Origin: Thorsellia anophelis DSM 18579
Lineage (GTDB): Bacteria; Pseudomonadota; Gammaproteobacteria; Enterobacterales; Thorselliaceae
Assembly: GCF_900111395.1 (NCBI RefSeq)
Contig: NZ_FOHV01000011.1
Location: 1 to 64,000 of the forward strand
DNA length: 64,000 bases
Direction of reading: 5' to 3'
A program made the position numbers and the translations under genes. How positions within the stretch are numbered: the first letter of the stretch is position 1; the number at the start of each line of letters is the position of its first letter. Positions 44,739-54,221 of the stretch are shown here, piece by piece. The notes under the pieces are model-generated. The model made no database searches. It saw only the letters and a program-made list of their open reading frames with translations, and was not told the DNA's origin.

Positions 44739-45722
44739 CTATTCTAAGCAAGATAGATAACTATCTGCAAGGGATTTTAAGTATTCTTGATAAGAATTTT
44801 TTGAAAGCTGTATATTGGCACCCACAGGATCAAGCTCTCCGATTTTAACGCCAGTACCTTGCACCACTGCATTCACTACCGCTGGTGTAAATTGAGGCTC
44901 CTTAAATATACATACTACCCCATCTTTTTTAATCGTCTCTTTAATTTTAGCTAGTTGCTGAACGCCTGGGGTAATAGTAGGATTAATTGTAAACTCACCA
45001 ACACGATTAAGATTAAATCTTGATTCGAAGTAGCCATAAGCATCATGAAAAACAAAATAAGGTTTTTGACTGACAGAGGATAATTTATCTGCTAATTCAA
45101 CTTCAGTTTTATCTAAGTCAGTTAAAAACTGAGCTAAATTATCATTTACAATATTTGATTGATTTGGATGAAGTTCAGTGAGTCTTTGAGCAATTGCTTT
45201 TGCGGCAATACGACTAATTTCAGGTGACATCCATATGTGTAAATCCCTATCATGGTTATGACCTGCATGCTCATTTACATCATGCTTTTCATGTTCATGT
45301 TCATGTTCATGTTCAACAATAGTGTTTTCGCTTAGAGCTACTTTGTCATCAATGATTGTTTTAATTTCTGGAATTTCACTTAAATTTAACTGTTTAGTCG
45401 ATTCAATATTGGAAATAGGCTTAGCCATAAAAACTTCCAAGTCTTCTCCGACCCAAATGATTAATTCAGCTTCTTTTAAGGCTTTAGCATCACTAGGACG
45501 CATCGTATAATCGTGTGGTGATGCTGTTACTGGTGCTAAAATTGAATGTTCGGTTACATTCTGAGTTAATGCTTCTGTAATGAATCCGATAGGATGAATA
45601 GAGGAAATAACTTCACTAGACGCTAAATGTGATGCAAATAATGTCCCACAGAAGATTACACTTTTAGATAAGTGTTTCGCCTTGATTTTAAATTTTGTTT
45701 TGTACACTTTAGATACCCTCAT
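44739..45722 (-). CDS. znuA: Periplasmic zinc-binding protein ZnuA
   Basis: Delivers zinc to ZnuBC. After an N-terminal signal sequence come the first zinc histidine in S-P-H-D-Y-T-M-R-P-S-D, a histidine/glutamate-rich loop (about residues 137-160: E-H-E-H-E-H-E-H-E-K-H), the second site in V-F-H-D-A-Y-G-Y-F and a C-terminal cysteine pair (V-C-I-F-K and Y-L-S-C). The ATG at 45722 has no ribosome site, while a GTG at 45707 has GAGGG eight bases before it and may be the true start. A Zur box lies upstream. All three znu genes run in one direction, unlike the divergent znuA/znuCB of E. coli. Confidence 0.95.
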   Translation of the reverse strand: MRVSKVYKTKFKIKAKHLSKSVIFCGTLFASHLASSEVISSIHPIGFITEALTQNVTEHSILAPVTASPHDYTMRPSDAKALKEAELIIWVGEDLEVFMAKPISNIESTKQLNLSEIPEIKTIIDDKVALSENTIVEHEHEHEHEKHDVNEHAGHNHDRDLHIWMSPEISRIAAKAIAQRLTELHPNQSNIVNDNLAQFLTDLDKTEVELADKLSSVSQKPYFVFHDAYGYFESRFNLNRVGEFTINPTITPGVQQLAKIKETIKKDGVVCIFKEPQFTPAVVNAVVQGTGVKIGELDPVGANIQLSKNSYQEYLKSLADSYLSCLE

Positions 45723-45746
45723 TAAAATTGCCCAATTAAGTACATA

Positions 45747-45769
45747 AAAATGTTATGTTATAACATTTC
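45747..45769. promoter_or_regulatory. Zur box upstream of znuA
   Basis: AAATGTTAT (45748-45756), GTT, ATAACATTT (45760-45768): a 21-base palindrome equal to the gammaproteobacterial Zur consensus GAAATGTTAT-ANT-ATAACATTTC except the first base. It should repress znuACB when zinc is plentiful. Confidence 0.9.
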
Positions 45770-45896
45770 ATAAAACATCACAATAGGTATTTAAACTTAC
45801 CTGAATATCTAATTTAAGTGTGATAATACAGAAAATACGTTATTTGAAGATTAATACTTTCGATAAAACAGACCTAAAATAAATCGTACTTATGAG

Positions 45897-46394
45897 CTAT
45901 TTATCCCTACTCCATATGATTTTTGAACCAAATACAGGACTATTTCTGGTATGCTTAATTTTTTCAAATCTCAATGTCCATAATGGTTGAGTGATTTTTT
46001 TTGCAATTTCAAAACGATTTTGATAAAGGCTTAAAGCTTGATTATAATTAGCATCCTGTTCAAGCAACCTTACAACGTTTGCTTGAAACTGAATTCCTTG
46101 AATTTCACTGATAACCAATGTCTGCACTGCAATCGTTCCAGCAACATTTGGGAACATACTGATATTGACTGAATGGAGTGAATGATCTGCACTCATAAAA
46201 TATAAATCTGGCATCTGCGTTATTTCCATACTAGGAACGTAAAAACAGTTAGCGCACCATAGACCTTTACCTAGACCTAGCTCTGTATGTGAATCGTCTC
46301 GTAAAGATTGGGTGCATATAGTCATGACATGGTTATTGTTGATAAAATCAATAATTATTCTATCTGTAATGTGATCTTTATTTTCTGACATCAT
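45897..46394 (-). CDS. yhbP: YhbP-family (UPF0306) FMN-fold protein
   Basis: A split-barrel protein of the pyridoxamine-phosphate-oxidase-like superfamily. Matches to E. coli YhbP include L-W-C-A-N-x-F-Y, V-A-G-T-I, I-Q-G-I-Q-F-Q-A and the end F-G-S-K-I-I-W. 165 residues against 147: the surplus is an N-terminal stretch and an insert near residue 25. Function unknown; a flavin-binding role is inferred from the fold. Two ATGs (46394, 46391) lie behind AGGA. Confidence 0.85.
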   Translation of the reverse strand: MMSENKDHITDRIIIDFINNNHVMTICTQSLRDDSHTELGLGKGLWCANCFYVPSMEITQMPDLYFMSADHSLHSVNISMFPNVAGTIAVQTLVISEIQGIQFQANVVRLLEQDANYNQALSLYQNRFEIAKKITQPLWTLRFEKIKHTRNSPVFGSKIIWSRDK

Positions 46395-46534
46395 GAAATC
46401 CTGATTTTTAATATGAAGTGATTTTAATTATTACATCATCATTTTATTTTTTAAGCAAAAATGTATTAGCACAATCTAGGCCTCTGATGTAATATCACAA
46501 TATTGTAGTCAATTAAAATTTTATAGGAAATATT

Positions 46535-47626
46535 ATGTTTGATGAATCAGAAGCAACAGGCCGTAAAGGCAAAATCAAAGTTATGTATGTTAAGAGTGAA
46601 GGTGAGCAAACAAATTCGCATAGAAAAAAAGAAGACAAGCGCTCTGGCTTTTCAGATAAAGTAAAATCAACTTCTTCTAATTCTAAGGGAAAGCAAACCA
46701 AAAATTTTTCTAGCCACGAACAAAATAAACCCACTACTGTTTATAAAAAAAACAAAAAACGTCCACAGCTAAGCGAGCAATCTCAAGCTTGGCTGAATTC
46801 ATTTAGCGATAATAATGATAATGAACGCGAAAGTCACTATTCGCCTGACACTAATGAACAAGAATATGCTATTAGTTCTGAACAATTACGGCAACAACGC
46901 AAAGAAGAAATTAAAGTTTATGGTGAAAATGCATGCCAAGCTTTATTTAAGCACAGGCCAGATGCAATTGTAAAAGCATGGTTTATTGAATCAATTACGC
47001 CTAGATTTAGAAACACTTTGAGTTATTTAGCCTCTATTAAAAAAGGATATAATGTTGTCACAAAAGAAGAACTTACAAAAATTAGTGGTACAGAACACCA
47101 TGGCGGTGTCTGTTTTGCAGTCAAAAAACGTACACGACTTAACTTAACAGATTATTTAAATGAGGCCGGGAAAACTGATTGTATCCTAGCCTTAGAAGGC
47201 GTAGCTAACCCACATAATATTGGCGCAATTGTAAGATCTGCAGCTCATTATGGCGTTAAGGCCATTATTCACCAAGACCCAAATGTACTCGATTCTGGTG
47301 CAGCAGTTAGAACAGCTGAAGGTGGTGCTGAGTACATCCAGCCAATTGATGTAGAAGATTTTTTTGATGCACTAGCGATTTTACAACGTGCTGGATATAC
47401 TCTTATCAGTACTTCTAGTCATCAAGGAAAACCATTATCTAAAACGAAGCTTCCGGCTAAATCAGTTATACTGATTGGGCAAGAAAACGATGGACTAACA
47501 GACAGCACTTGGGAAAAGGGAAATCTTAGAATATCGATTGATGGAACAGGTAATGTAGAAAGTCTTAACGTTTCAGTTGCAACAGCAATTATTCTATCTA
47601 ATTGGTGGCAACATAATAAAAATTAA
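46535..47626 (+). CDS. yfiF: SpoU-family RNA methyltransferase YfiF
   Basis: A TrmH/SpoU-type methyltransferase with unknown RNA target. The N-terminus (G-K-I-K-V-M-Y-V-K-S) and the basic, low-complexity stretch to about residue 110 match E. coli YfiF, followed by V-Y-G-E-N-A-C-Q-A-L-F, then the knotted SPOUT domain with motif 1 N-P-H-N-I-G-A-I-V-R-S, motif 2 I-G-Q-E-N-D-G-L and motif 3 N-V-E-S-L-N-V-S-V-A. 363 residues against 345. AGGAA precedes the ATG. Confidence 0.94.
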   Translation: MFDESEATGRKGKIKVMYVKSEGEQTNSHRKKEDKRSGFSDKVKSTSSNSKGKQTKNFSSHEQNKPTTVYKKNKKRPQLSEQSQAWLNSFSDNNDNERESHYSPDTNEQEYAISSEQLRQQRKEEIKVYGENACQALFKHRPDAIVKAWFIESITPRFRNTLSYLASIKKGYNVVTKEELTKISGTEHHGGVCFAVKKRTRLNLTDYLNEAGKTDCILALEGVANPHNIGAIVRSAAHYGVKAIIHQDPNVLDSGAAVRTAEGGAEYIQPIDVEDFFDALAILQRAGYTLISTSSHQGKPLSKTKLPAKSVILIGQENDGLTDSTWEKGNLRISIDGTGNVESLNVSVATAIILSNWWQHNKN

Positions 47627-47775
47627 ATTCACTAAATATTACAATCTGTCAAAAAGAGTAAAAAAATTCCATTCTTCAGAGTTTCACTGTATGATAGAGA
47701 TGTAAGAGAAAGTAGTTTTCATAATCAGCAAATTGCGTTGATTACAGATTTATAAATTAACATAAGGAGTTTAAA

Positions 47776-47982
47776 ATGGACATAGGTTCAGTTAATTCAA
47801 TCGTTTCTACAGCTACTGAATTAAGCCAAATTTCAGTTCAATCTGAAGTGGGTACCGCTGTTATGCGTAAAACATTAGATGTGAATGAAAGTCAAGCTGC
47901 ATCTTTAATTGCAATGATTGACAAATCACCTTCACTTGCAACAAGTGGCAGCGTTGGTACTAGAATTAACACAACAGCTTAA
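47776..47982 (+). CDS. YjfB-family small protein (putative motility protein)
   Basis: A 68-residue protein with the family pattern: M-D-I start, an amphipathic helix (Q-S-E-V-G-T-A-V-M-R-K-T-L-D), and the end G-S-V-G-T-R-I-N-T. The Pfam name is putative motility protein, but experimental function is lacking and no motility gene is near. AAGGAG stands seven bases before the ATG. A hairpin follows. Confidence 0.8.
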   Translation: MDIGSVNSIVSTATELSQISVQSEVGTAVMRKTLDVNESQAASLIAMIDKSPSLATSGSVGTRINTTA

Positions 47983-47989
47983 TTCTCAC

Positions 47990-48025
47990 TTAAAGCGCAA
48001 ACTAATTGATTAGATTGCGCTTTAA
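47990..48025. terminator. Bidirectional hairpin between the yjfB-like gene and yciH
   Basis: TTAAAGCGCAA (47990-48000) pairs exactly with 48015-48025 around a 14-base loop, between convergent genes. U tracts are short on both sides. Confidence 0.65.
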
Positions 48026-48029
48026 AATA

Positions 48030-48359
48030 TTAACCACCAGCTAATTTGACTTTAAATCCTTTAGTTTCTAAAAAAGACTTTATTAACTCTCGCTTATCGC
48101 CTTGAATTTCAATATCATTATCTTTTACAGCACCACCACAACCTAATTTTTTCTTTAATTCAGCTGCTAGTTTATTTAATTCTTCCCCTATTAAACCTGT
48201 TCCAGTGATAATACACACACCCTTGCCTTTTCTTCCACTAGTCTGTTTTAATATCCTAACAAAACCATCTCCTTTGGGAATAGCTTTAATTACAGGTTCT
48301 TCCTTAATTCTACCTTGTTCAGTAGAGTAAACTAGTCGGCTATTTTGATCATTGGCCAT
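48030..48359 (-). CDS. yciH: SUI1-family translation factor-like protein YciH
   Basis: A homologue of eukaryotic eIF1 that binds the small ribosomal subunit; its role in bacteria is debated. The sequence R-L-V-Y-S-T-E-x-G-R-I, T-S-G-R-K-G-K-G-V-C-I-I-T-G, K-K-K-L-G-C-G-G-A-V-K-D and the end G-F-K-V-K-L-A-G-G match E. coli YciH almost throughout. The ATG at 48359 is chosen because AAGGAG lies five bases before it; the GTG at 48365 would overlap that site. 109 residues. Confidence 0.96.
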   Translation of the reverse strand: MANDQNSRLVYSTEQGRIKEEPVIKAIPKGDGFVRILKQTSGRKGKGVCIITGTGLIGEELNKLAAELKKKLGCGGAVKDNDIEIQGDKRELIKSFLETKGFKVKLAGG

Positions 48360-48573
48360 ATACACTCCTTAATTCTCTTTTAGCTTGTATTTTTTAAATT
48401 CATCAGAATATGGCTTAAACATTATCAATGCTCGTAAAAAGTTACTGCTATAACAACGTTATTAAGCAATCATTTTGGTAAAGGTAATATCGAAAACCTT
48501 CTTTAAATTAAGCTAGGATCAATAAAATATTAAGCTGTTTTGTTTAACAATAATTTCATAAATATGCATTAAG

Positions 48574-49128
48574 TTAACGGCGAATTTCACGGGTTGAATC
48601 CGTCGATAGTAAAACTAGCAAAGCTGCCTCACCACCCCACTCCTTATTTGCTTGATGAAATGCAAGTACATCAGGATGCTGTGCTAGCCAATAAGGAATA
48701 TTTTGCTTTAAAATATTTTTACCATGTCCATGCATAATGCAAGCGCATAGTACATTTTCGCGTTTGCATGCTTCAATTAGCGCACTAATTTCCCTTTTAG
48801 CTTGAATTTGAGTTAATCCATGAACATCTAAAAATAATTCAGGAACGTAATCTCCACGTCTAAGTTTTTTAAGCTCAAAACTTTCCACATTAGGCTGAAT
48901 AAAGCGCATAGGCCCTTCAGTAGGCAGATTAGGTTGATACATATCAGAAAATTGGAAATAATGCTCATCTTTTATTTTGGAATCAATCTCATCAAACTTT
49001 TTAAGTTTTTGCATTTTTTTTAGGGAAGTTGCATGCACTACAACATCTTGTTTTATTTTCTTTGCGCCTTTAACTGCATTTTTAAAAAGATCGCAGTCTT
49101 CTTGGTATCCCTCTTGGTTTTTATTCAT
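48574..49128 (-). CDS. smrB: Ribosome rescue factor SmrB (Smr-domain endonuclease)
   Basis: Cuts mRNA at collided ribosomes in E. coli. The N-terminal half (I-K-Q-D, H-Y-F-Q-F-S-D, G-P-M-R-F-I) and the Smr domain (E-L-F-L-D-V-H-G-L-T-Q-I-Q-A-K-R-E-I near residue 95, then C-I-M-H-G-H-G-K-N-I-L-K near 132) match E. coli SmrB (YfcN) rather than SmrA. The D-x-H and H-G-H-G motifs are the catalytic/RNA-binding core. 184 residues is normal. AGGTGG precedes the ATG. Confidence 0.93.
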   Translation of the reverse strand: MNKNQEGYQEDCDLFKNAVKGAKKIKQDVVVHATSLKKMQKLKKFDEIDSKIKDEHYFQFSDMYQPNLPTEGPMRFIQPNVESFELKKLRRGDYVPELFLDVHGLTQIQAKREISALIEACKRENVLCACIMHGHGKNILKQNIPYWLAQHPDVLAFHQANKEWGGEAALLVLLSTDSTREIRR

Positions 49129-49244
49129 TCCACCACCTAATTGCTAGCCATTCAATACCATGCAGTATACTCGTTAGCGGCGCCTAAATACGCGAATTAC
49201 TACAATTGAATTGAATAAAATTATTTAATTAAAACTTAATTACC

Positions 49245-49919
49245 TTACTTTTCGTTTTTTATCGAATTATCTGCAGCATTTTGATTCAGTTCAATTAATT
49301 TTTCATTTGATTCCAGATCTTGGTTGTTTACATCAGAACCTTTTATATCACGTTGAATCTCATCAGAAACAGAGTTTTCAGTCTCCTTTTCAATCATAGT
49401 GGCATTTTTAAACAGGTAGATGGATTGACCTATAAAAAATAATATCAGCAGTACAGGCATACCAAACATTTTAAAATTGAACCAAAAATCAAATTCGAAA
49501 GACCAACCGACATATAAATTCAAGCCACTACAAATTACCAAAAAAAGAATCATCCCGATATTAATATTACGCCAGACATGTGCTGGAGCTGTTAATTCAT
49601 CCTTAAGCGCTACTTGCATTGCACTTTTTTTAGTCACGAAAGTAGTAATGATCAATCCTGTTGCTATAAGCATATAGATAATAGAAACTTTCCAAATCAA
49701 AAATTGTTCATCTTGAAATTTAATTGTTAATAATCCGAATACAATTAATAGCCCATTACTAAGAAGCATCATTTTATCGACTTGCTTATAGACTAAATAA
49801 TAGCCAACTACTGATACGATAGACAATCCTATCAGTACTTTCGTTGCTAAAAAAATATCATAATACTTATAGATAACGAAAAAAATGACTAATGGTAAAA
49901 ATTTAAATAACGATTTCAT
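49245..49919 (-). CDS. yciB: Inner-membrane septation protein YciB, with C-terminal extension
   Basis: A five-segment membrane protein linked to cell-envelope synthesis and septation. Family features: F-L-P-L-V-I-F-F, Y-K-Y-Y-D-I-F-L-A-T, W-K-V-S-I-I-Y, and W-R-N-I-N-I-G-M-I-L-F with F-W-F-N-F-K-M-F-G. E. coli YciB has 179 residues; this has 224, the extra 45 forming a hydrophilic, acidic/asparagine-rich cytosolic tail (from about 178). It ends 116 bp before smrB on the same strand. Confidence 0.93.
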   Translation of the reverse strand: MKSLFKFLPLVIFFVIYKYYDIFLATKVLIGLSIVSVVGYYLVYKQVDKMMLLSNGLLIVFGLLTIKFQDEQFLIWKVSIIYMLIATGLIITTFVTKKSAMQVALKDELTAPAHVWRNINIGMILFLVICSGLNLYVGWSFEFDFWFNFKMFGMPVLLILFFIGQSIYLFKNATMIEKETENSVSDEIQRDIKGSDVNNQDLESNEKLIELNQNAADNSIKNEK

Positions 49920-50504
49920 TTACTATATCTCTTCTAATAAGTAAGTGCGATTCCCTAGTATTAGCATTAGGTTACGCATTAGGTAATTACAAATAATTAA
50001 ATTCTAAACTTTTAATTTATAACCACTGAAAATGTACAATCTTGTTAGTATATCAAAATCTAGATTACTCTGACTAATGTTCTTACGAAAACTTAATCAT
50101 AGGTAAGAATACAGCCTAATCTATAACCGATAAACACAACTTAGAATATCTTTTGAAATCTTTTAACTTAATCCACACCACAAGAAAGCATTATCGAAAT
50201 AGCATCTTTATAGGTATGTACAGGACTCTCTACTGTTGCAGTCTAACATCGGTTGTTATACCATGCTATTAAATTAAATAAACCCACATGGTTAATACGG
50301 ATTAATTTAAACTCAATGGGTTATAGTGCATACTAATAAAAAGTAACGTTCAAACAGAATAAATTTCAATCTCTCCAAGTGATTAACTCGAACAATATTT
50401 TATAAGCCAATTAAGAAAGCGATGAGTAATATTATGGAGTGTATTAAAATATGGTTTACGGGTTTTTAGATGATTTAGCACGGTTTTTGTGATTTTAAAA
50501 TGGA
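49920..50504. other. yciB-sulP divergent intergenic region
   Basis: 585 bp, AT-rich. No gene, RNA motif or strong palindrome that I can support; must hold promoters for both sides. Confidence 0.4.
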
Positions 50505-50510
50505 ATGATT

Positions 50511-52373
50511 ATGGCAATACTGAATAAGCAATACCTTTTTCACCTTATGCCTGGATTGGCAAATCTGCTTAAATACCAACGTGGTTGGTTTAGTTATGAC
50601 CTTAGGGCTGGGCTCTCGGTTGCTGCGGTCGCATTACCCGTTGCTATTGCCTACGCTGAGCTAACGGGGGTTAGCCCCATTGTCGGGCTATACGCGTGTA
50701 TATTACCGATGATAGCTTACGCTATTTTTGGCTCATCAAGGCAGCTTATTATTGGGCCAGATGCTGCAACTTGTGCAATCATTGCTGCGGTTGTTGCACC
50801 TTTAGCGAAAGGTAACCCGCATATTTATCTGCAGCTAGTGATTATGATGACCATCATGACGGGGATCTGGTGTTTAATTGCCAGCAAACTCCATTTAGGG
50901 GCATTAGCCGATCTTCTATCCAGGCCAATTTTGACAGGACTATTAAATGGTGTTGCAATTACTATCATAACTGGGCAATTAAGCAAAGTAGTTGGATATG
51001 AAAGCTCTGCAAACCAACTCATAGAAAGAATCATTGAATTGCCTAGTGATATCTTAACAACCCATTGGCCAACACTCGCTACATCTATAGTCACGTTGCT
51101 ACTGCTACTTTTATTTAAACGATTGACACCTAAGCTCCCTGCCACTTTGATTGTGATGATTATTATGACAACACTTGCTGCATTTTTTGCAGAGAGAGTC
51201 GGTATTGAAGTCACTGGCAGATTTACTGATAAAGTAGAAGACATTGATATTAAAAATTTTCAACCTGGGTTATTACGTGATCTATTGGTTCCTTCGCTCA
51301 ATCTTGCTTTAGTAAGTTTCGTAAGTTTAATGTTAACAGCAAGAAGTTTTGCAAGTAAAAACCGCTATGAAATTGATGCGAATGCTGAATTTAGAGCATT
51401 AGGGATTGCTAATATTGTATCAGGTTTATCTCAAGGATTTGCAGTAAGTGGCGCTAGCTCTAGAACTGCAGTTAATGATAGTATAGGTGGAAAAACTCAG
51501 TTGGTTTCAATTATAGCGGCCCTATGTATTGCGTTTGTTCTTTTCTTTTTAACATCACCACTTCAATACATCCCCATCCCATCACTTGGAGTCGTCTTAA
51601 TTTTTGCTACATGGTCGTTAATTGATTTTAAATCAATCCGTAAACTCAGACGTCGAAACAAGGAAGCATTCATGCTTGCTGTTTTTACTGTTGTTATGGT
51701 TTTGCTTGTTGGCGTTATTGCCGGTATTGGTCTTGCTGTATTAGTGGGGCTAATGCAATTTTTAAGAATTATTTTCCGTCCAACAGAAAGTTTACTTGGT
51801 GCAGATGCTGACGGCCGTATCCATACATTAAGCAGAAGTGGTGTTGTAGAACCAATAAAAGATACAATTATCTATCGATTCAATTCTCCTTTAACTTATT
51901 TTAATGTTGCCTATTTTAAACGTCGAATTTTGCATTTAGTAGAAAATGAAAACACTGAAAACCAAGATTCTGTTAAATGGGTTGTAGTTGATGCGGTCTC
52001 AGCATTAACTCATCCAGATGTAAGTGTAATAGCAAGTCTAAAGGAATTGAAACAAGAACTTGCTGATGAAAACATCAGTATCTTACTTGCTGGCAGAAAA
52101 ACTGAACTCACTAAATGGTTAAGAATAGAAGAGAAAAAAAATAGTGACTGGTTACTTTTTCCTGATCTTTATTTAGCTGTAAGATATATTCAAAGTATTG
52201 AACAAAGTACGGAAAATGAAATTAATCGTAAAGATGAAGGTGAAGTAAATGAACCTAGTACACTTGATCGTGCGATTGAAAATAGTAATGTCAATTTGCA
52301 ACTTGACCAAGATGATGAAATCACACATCCTTCTATTAATGAAGATTCAAATAATATCCCAAAAGAGGTATAA
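50511..52373 (+). CDS. SulP-family anion/dicarboxylate transporter, DauA-like
   Basis: An inner-membrane carrier with 14 segments in two inverted repeats and a cytosolic STAS domain (about residues 455-560). Signatures: the N-terminal Y-D-L-R-A-G-L-S-V-A-A-V-A-L-P-V-A-I-A-Y and I-V-G-L-Y-A, then S-G-A-S-S-R-T-A-V-N. E. coli DauA, the nearest match, moves C4-dicarboxylates; others move sulfate or bicarbonate, so the substrate is open. A hydrophilic acidic tail of about 50 residues follows STAS. The ATG at 50511 has GGAA upstream; an ATG at 50505 adds two residues. nfo starts at the stop codon. Confidence 0.92.
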   Translation: MAILNKQYLFHLMPGLANLLKYQRGWFSYDLRAGLSVAAVALPVAIAYAELTGVSPIVGLYACILPMIAYAIFGSSRQLIIGPDAATCAIIAAVVAPLAKGNPHIYLQLVIMMTIMTGIWCLIASKLHLGALADLLSRPILTGLLNGVAITIITGQLSKVVGYESSANQLIERIIELPSDILTTHWPTLATSIVTLLLLLLFKRLTPKLPATLIVMIIMTTLAAFFAERVGIEVTGRFTDKVEDIDIKNFQPGLLRDLLVPSLNLALVSFVSLMLTARSFASKNRYEIDANAEFRALGIANIVSGLSQGFAVSGASSRTAVNDSIGGKTQLVSIIAALCIAFVLFFLTSPLQYIPIPSLGVVLIFATWSLIDFKSIRKLRRRNKEAFMLAVFTVVMVLLVGVIAGIGLAVLVGLMQFLRIIFRPTESLLGADADGRIHTLSRSGVVEPIKDTIIYRFNSPLTYFNVAYFKRRILHLVENENTENQDSVKWVVVDAVSALTHPDVSVIASLKELKQELADENISILLAGRKTELTKWLRIEEKKNSDWLLFPDLYLAVRYIQSIEQSTENEINRKDEGEVNEPSTLDRAIENSNVNLQLDQDDEITHPSINEDSNNIPKEV

Positions 52374-53219
52374 ATGAAATTTATAGGTGCACATGTTAGT
52401 GCTGCAGGCGGGGTACAAAACGCGATTGAGAGAGCATTTCAAATTGGGGCAAATGCACTTGCTCTTTTTACAAAAAACCAAAGACAGTGGCATGCTCCTA
52501 ATCTATCACAACAAACTATTGATGAATTTACAAAAGCCTGTTTAAAATTCAATATTGATAAGCGATTTATCTTGCCGCATGATAGTTATTTAATTAATTT
52601 AGGCCATCCTGATTCTGATGCTTTAGCGAAATCAAGAGATGCTTTTATTGATGAAATGCAAAGAGCAGAACAATTAGGTCTGTCATTGCTAAATTTTCAT
52701 CCAGGCAGCCATTTAAATAAAATTACACCTGATGAATCGTTAAAAAAAATATCGGATTCAATCAATATCGCTCTTGAAGCAACACAATCTGTAACCGCTG
52801 TAATTGAGAACACCGCAGGTCAAGGAACAAACCTTGGTTATCAATTTGAACATCTCGCTCAAATAATTGATGGTGTCGAAGATAAAAGTCGTGTTGGTGT
52901 TTGCATTGATACTTGTCACGCATTTGCTGGTGGCTATGATCTTAGAACAATCTCTGATTGCGAAAAAACTTTTTCCGCATTTGATAAAATTGTCGGTTTT
53001 GAATATTTAAAAGGTATGCATCTGAATGATGCAAAAAGTGAATTTGCAAGCAGAGTTGATAGACATCATAGCCTAGGTCAAGGTAACATCGGGGAAGTTC
53101 CTTTTATTTATATCATGAAAGATAAACGATTTGACAACATTCCTTTAATTTTAGAAACCATCGACCCGGATATTTGGAAAGAAGAAATCTTATGGCTAAG
53201 ATCACATATCCCAGCCTAA
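52374..53219 (+). CDS. nfo: Endonuclease IV
   Basis: Cleaves DNA at abasic sites in base excision repair. The trinuclear zinc site is visible: N-F-H-P-G-S-H-L near residue 109, V-I-E-N-T-A-G-Q-G near 143, [13 protein letters not shown] near 180, H-L-N-D-A-K near 216, [12 protein letters not shown] near 228 and L-E-T near 260. 281 residues is normal. The ATG follows the sulP stop directly with AGAGG inside the sulP end, so translation is coupled. Confidence 0.97.
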   Translation: MKFIGAHVSAAGGVQNAIERAFQIGANALALFTKNQRQWHAPNLSQQTIDEFTKACLKFNIDKRFILPHDSYLINLGHPDSDALAKSRDAFIDEMQRAEQLGLSLLNFHPGSHLNKITPDESLKKISDSINIALEATQSVTAVIENTAGQGTNLGYQFEHLAQIIDGVEDKSRVGVCIDTCHAFAGGYDLRTISDCEKTFSAFDKIVGFEYLKGMHLNDAKSEFASRVDRHHSLGQGNIGEVPFIYIMKDKRFDNIPLILETIDPDIWKEEILWLRSHIPA

Positions 53220-53827
53220 ACTTTGAACTCTCAGCGCGATGATAACGATCGTACTGAGCCATAATTAAGCCATTAACTCTAAATGCCAGAGCTATGATGG
53301 CAAGTTTTAAATTATCTTTCCGCGAAGCATTGCATTAACAAGTACTAATTTATAACGACATATGCATAAAATTAACTTTACTAGTTCTTAGGCGAAAATA
53401 ATTATCTTTAAAAGAACGATTGATTCTAAAAAAACATAATCGTTATTCAAATTACTTAAAAATTAGAGTTACAATATATTGAAGTTATTTCAAATTGCAG
53501 GAGCAGATATTACTACGCTTGCCATTCAGTAGGCGTCAAGTAATGCTAAAACCTGCATCTTGATTTCCATTGAGTATAGTATAAGAAGTGAGCTGTTCAG
53601 AGTGTTAACACTAGGGCATTTTAGCCCCCTCTTTTAGCTATGTTAAACAAACTTATATGGTAATCGCATTAATGTAAACATTAATTTCGTTCGTTCATTA
53701 ATATATTGTTTCCTAATTTGACTATTTATCATACCGAATAGGGGGTATTAAAAAGTATACTTCATTCAAGTTGTGCTCACTTACCCAATTTTCTTAGACT
53801 CTAAATCGACTCATATTGAAAGTTAAA
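53220..53827. other. Gene-free stretch between nfo and the second hipBA module
   Basis: 608 bp, AT-rich. A weak GGGC/GCCC hairpin with T residues lies near 53615-53635. No gene supported. Confidence 0.4.
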
Positions 53828-53877
53828 ATAGGAATATATTCCCACTTTAAGTGCATTAATGGTATTATAGCCCCTAT
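53828..53877. promoter_or_regulatory. Operator pair upstream of the intact hipBA module
   Basis: ATAGGAATATATTCCCAC (near-palindrome, 53828-53845) is followed, 32 bp from its start, by ATGGTATTA and CCCCTAT. The same two-part arrangement at the same spacing recurs behind hipA (55475-55524). Its place before hipB fits autorepression. Confidence 0.65.
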
Positions 53878-53918
53878 ATATTTAAATTTGCTATTTTTAA
53901 ATAAATTAGGAAAAGGAT

Positions 53919-54221
53919 ATGACAAAACGTAATCTTCACTCTGTTTTATTTCCCAAACAAAGGCAGATATTGGCACAATTTGGAGAAGACTTATTATTAG
54001 CAACAAAACGACGCAAATTGACCAAGAAACTGATTGCACAAAGAACTGGATTTGATGTCAAAACCATAAATAAAGTTTTTGCAGGTGACCCTGGCGTAGC
54101 TATTGGGACATATTTAAAGGTTATGTCTATTCTAGGTATGGATGCAAATTTTCAAGAACTTGCAGCTAAAGATGAGGTTGGCATAAAACTACAAAATATT
54201 ATGTTGTTGGGTGAAAAATAA
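53919..54221 (+). CDS. hipB: HipB-like XRE antitoxin (second module)
   Basis: A 100-residue helix-turn-helix protein with the recognition segment L-T-K-K-L-I-A-Q-R-T-G-F-D-V-K-T-I-N-K-V-F (about residues 31-51) and a following G-D-P-G-V-A-I-G-T-Y segment. Expected to repress the operon and cage the HipA kinase. AGGAAAAGGAT precedes the ATG. Its stop overlaps the hipA start by one base (TAATG). Confidence 0.88.
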   Translation: MTKRNLHSVLFPKQRQILAQFGEDLLLATKRRKLTKKLIAQRTGFDVKTINKVFAGDPGVAIGTYLKVMSILGMDANFQELAAKDEVGIKLQNIMLLGEK

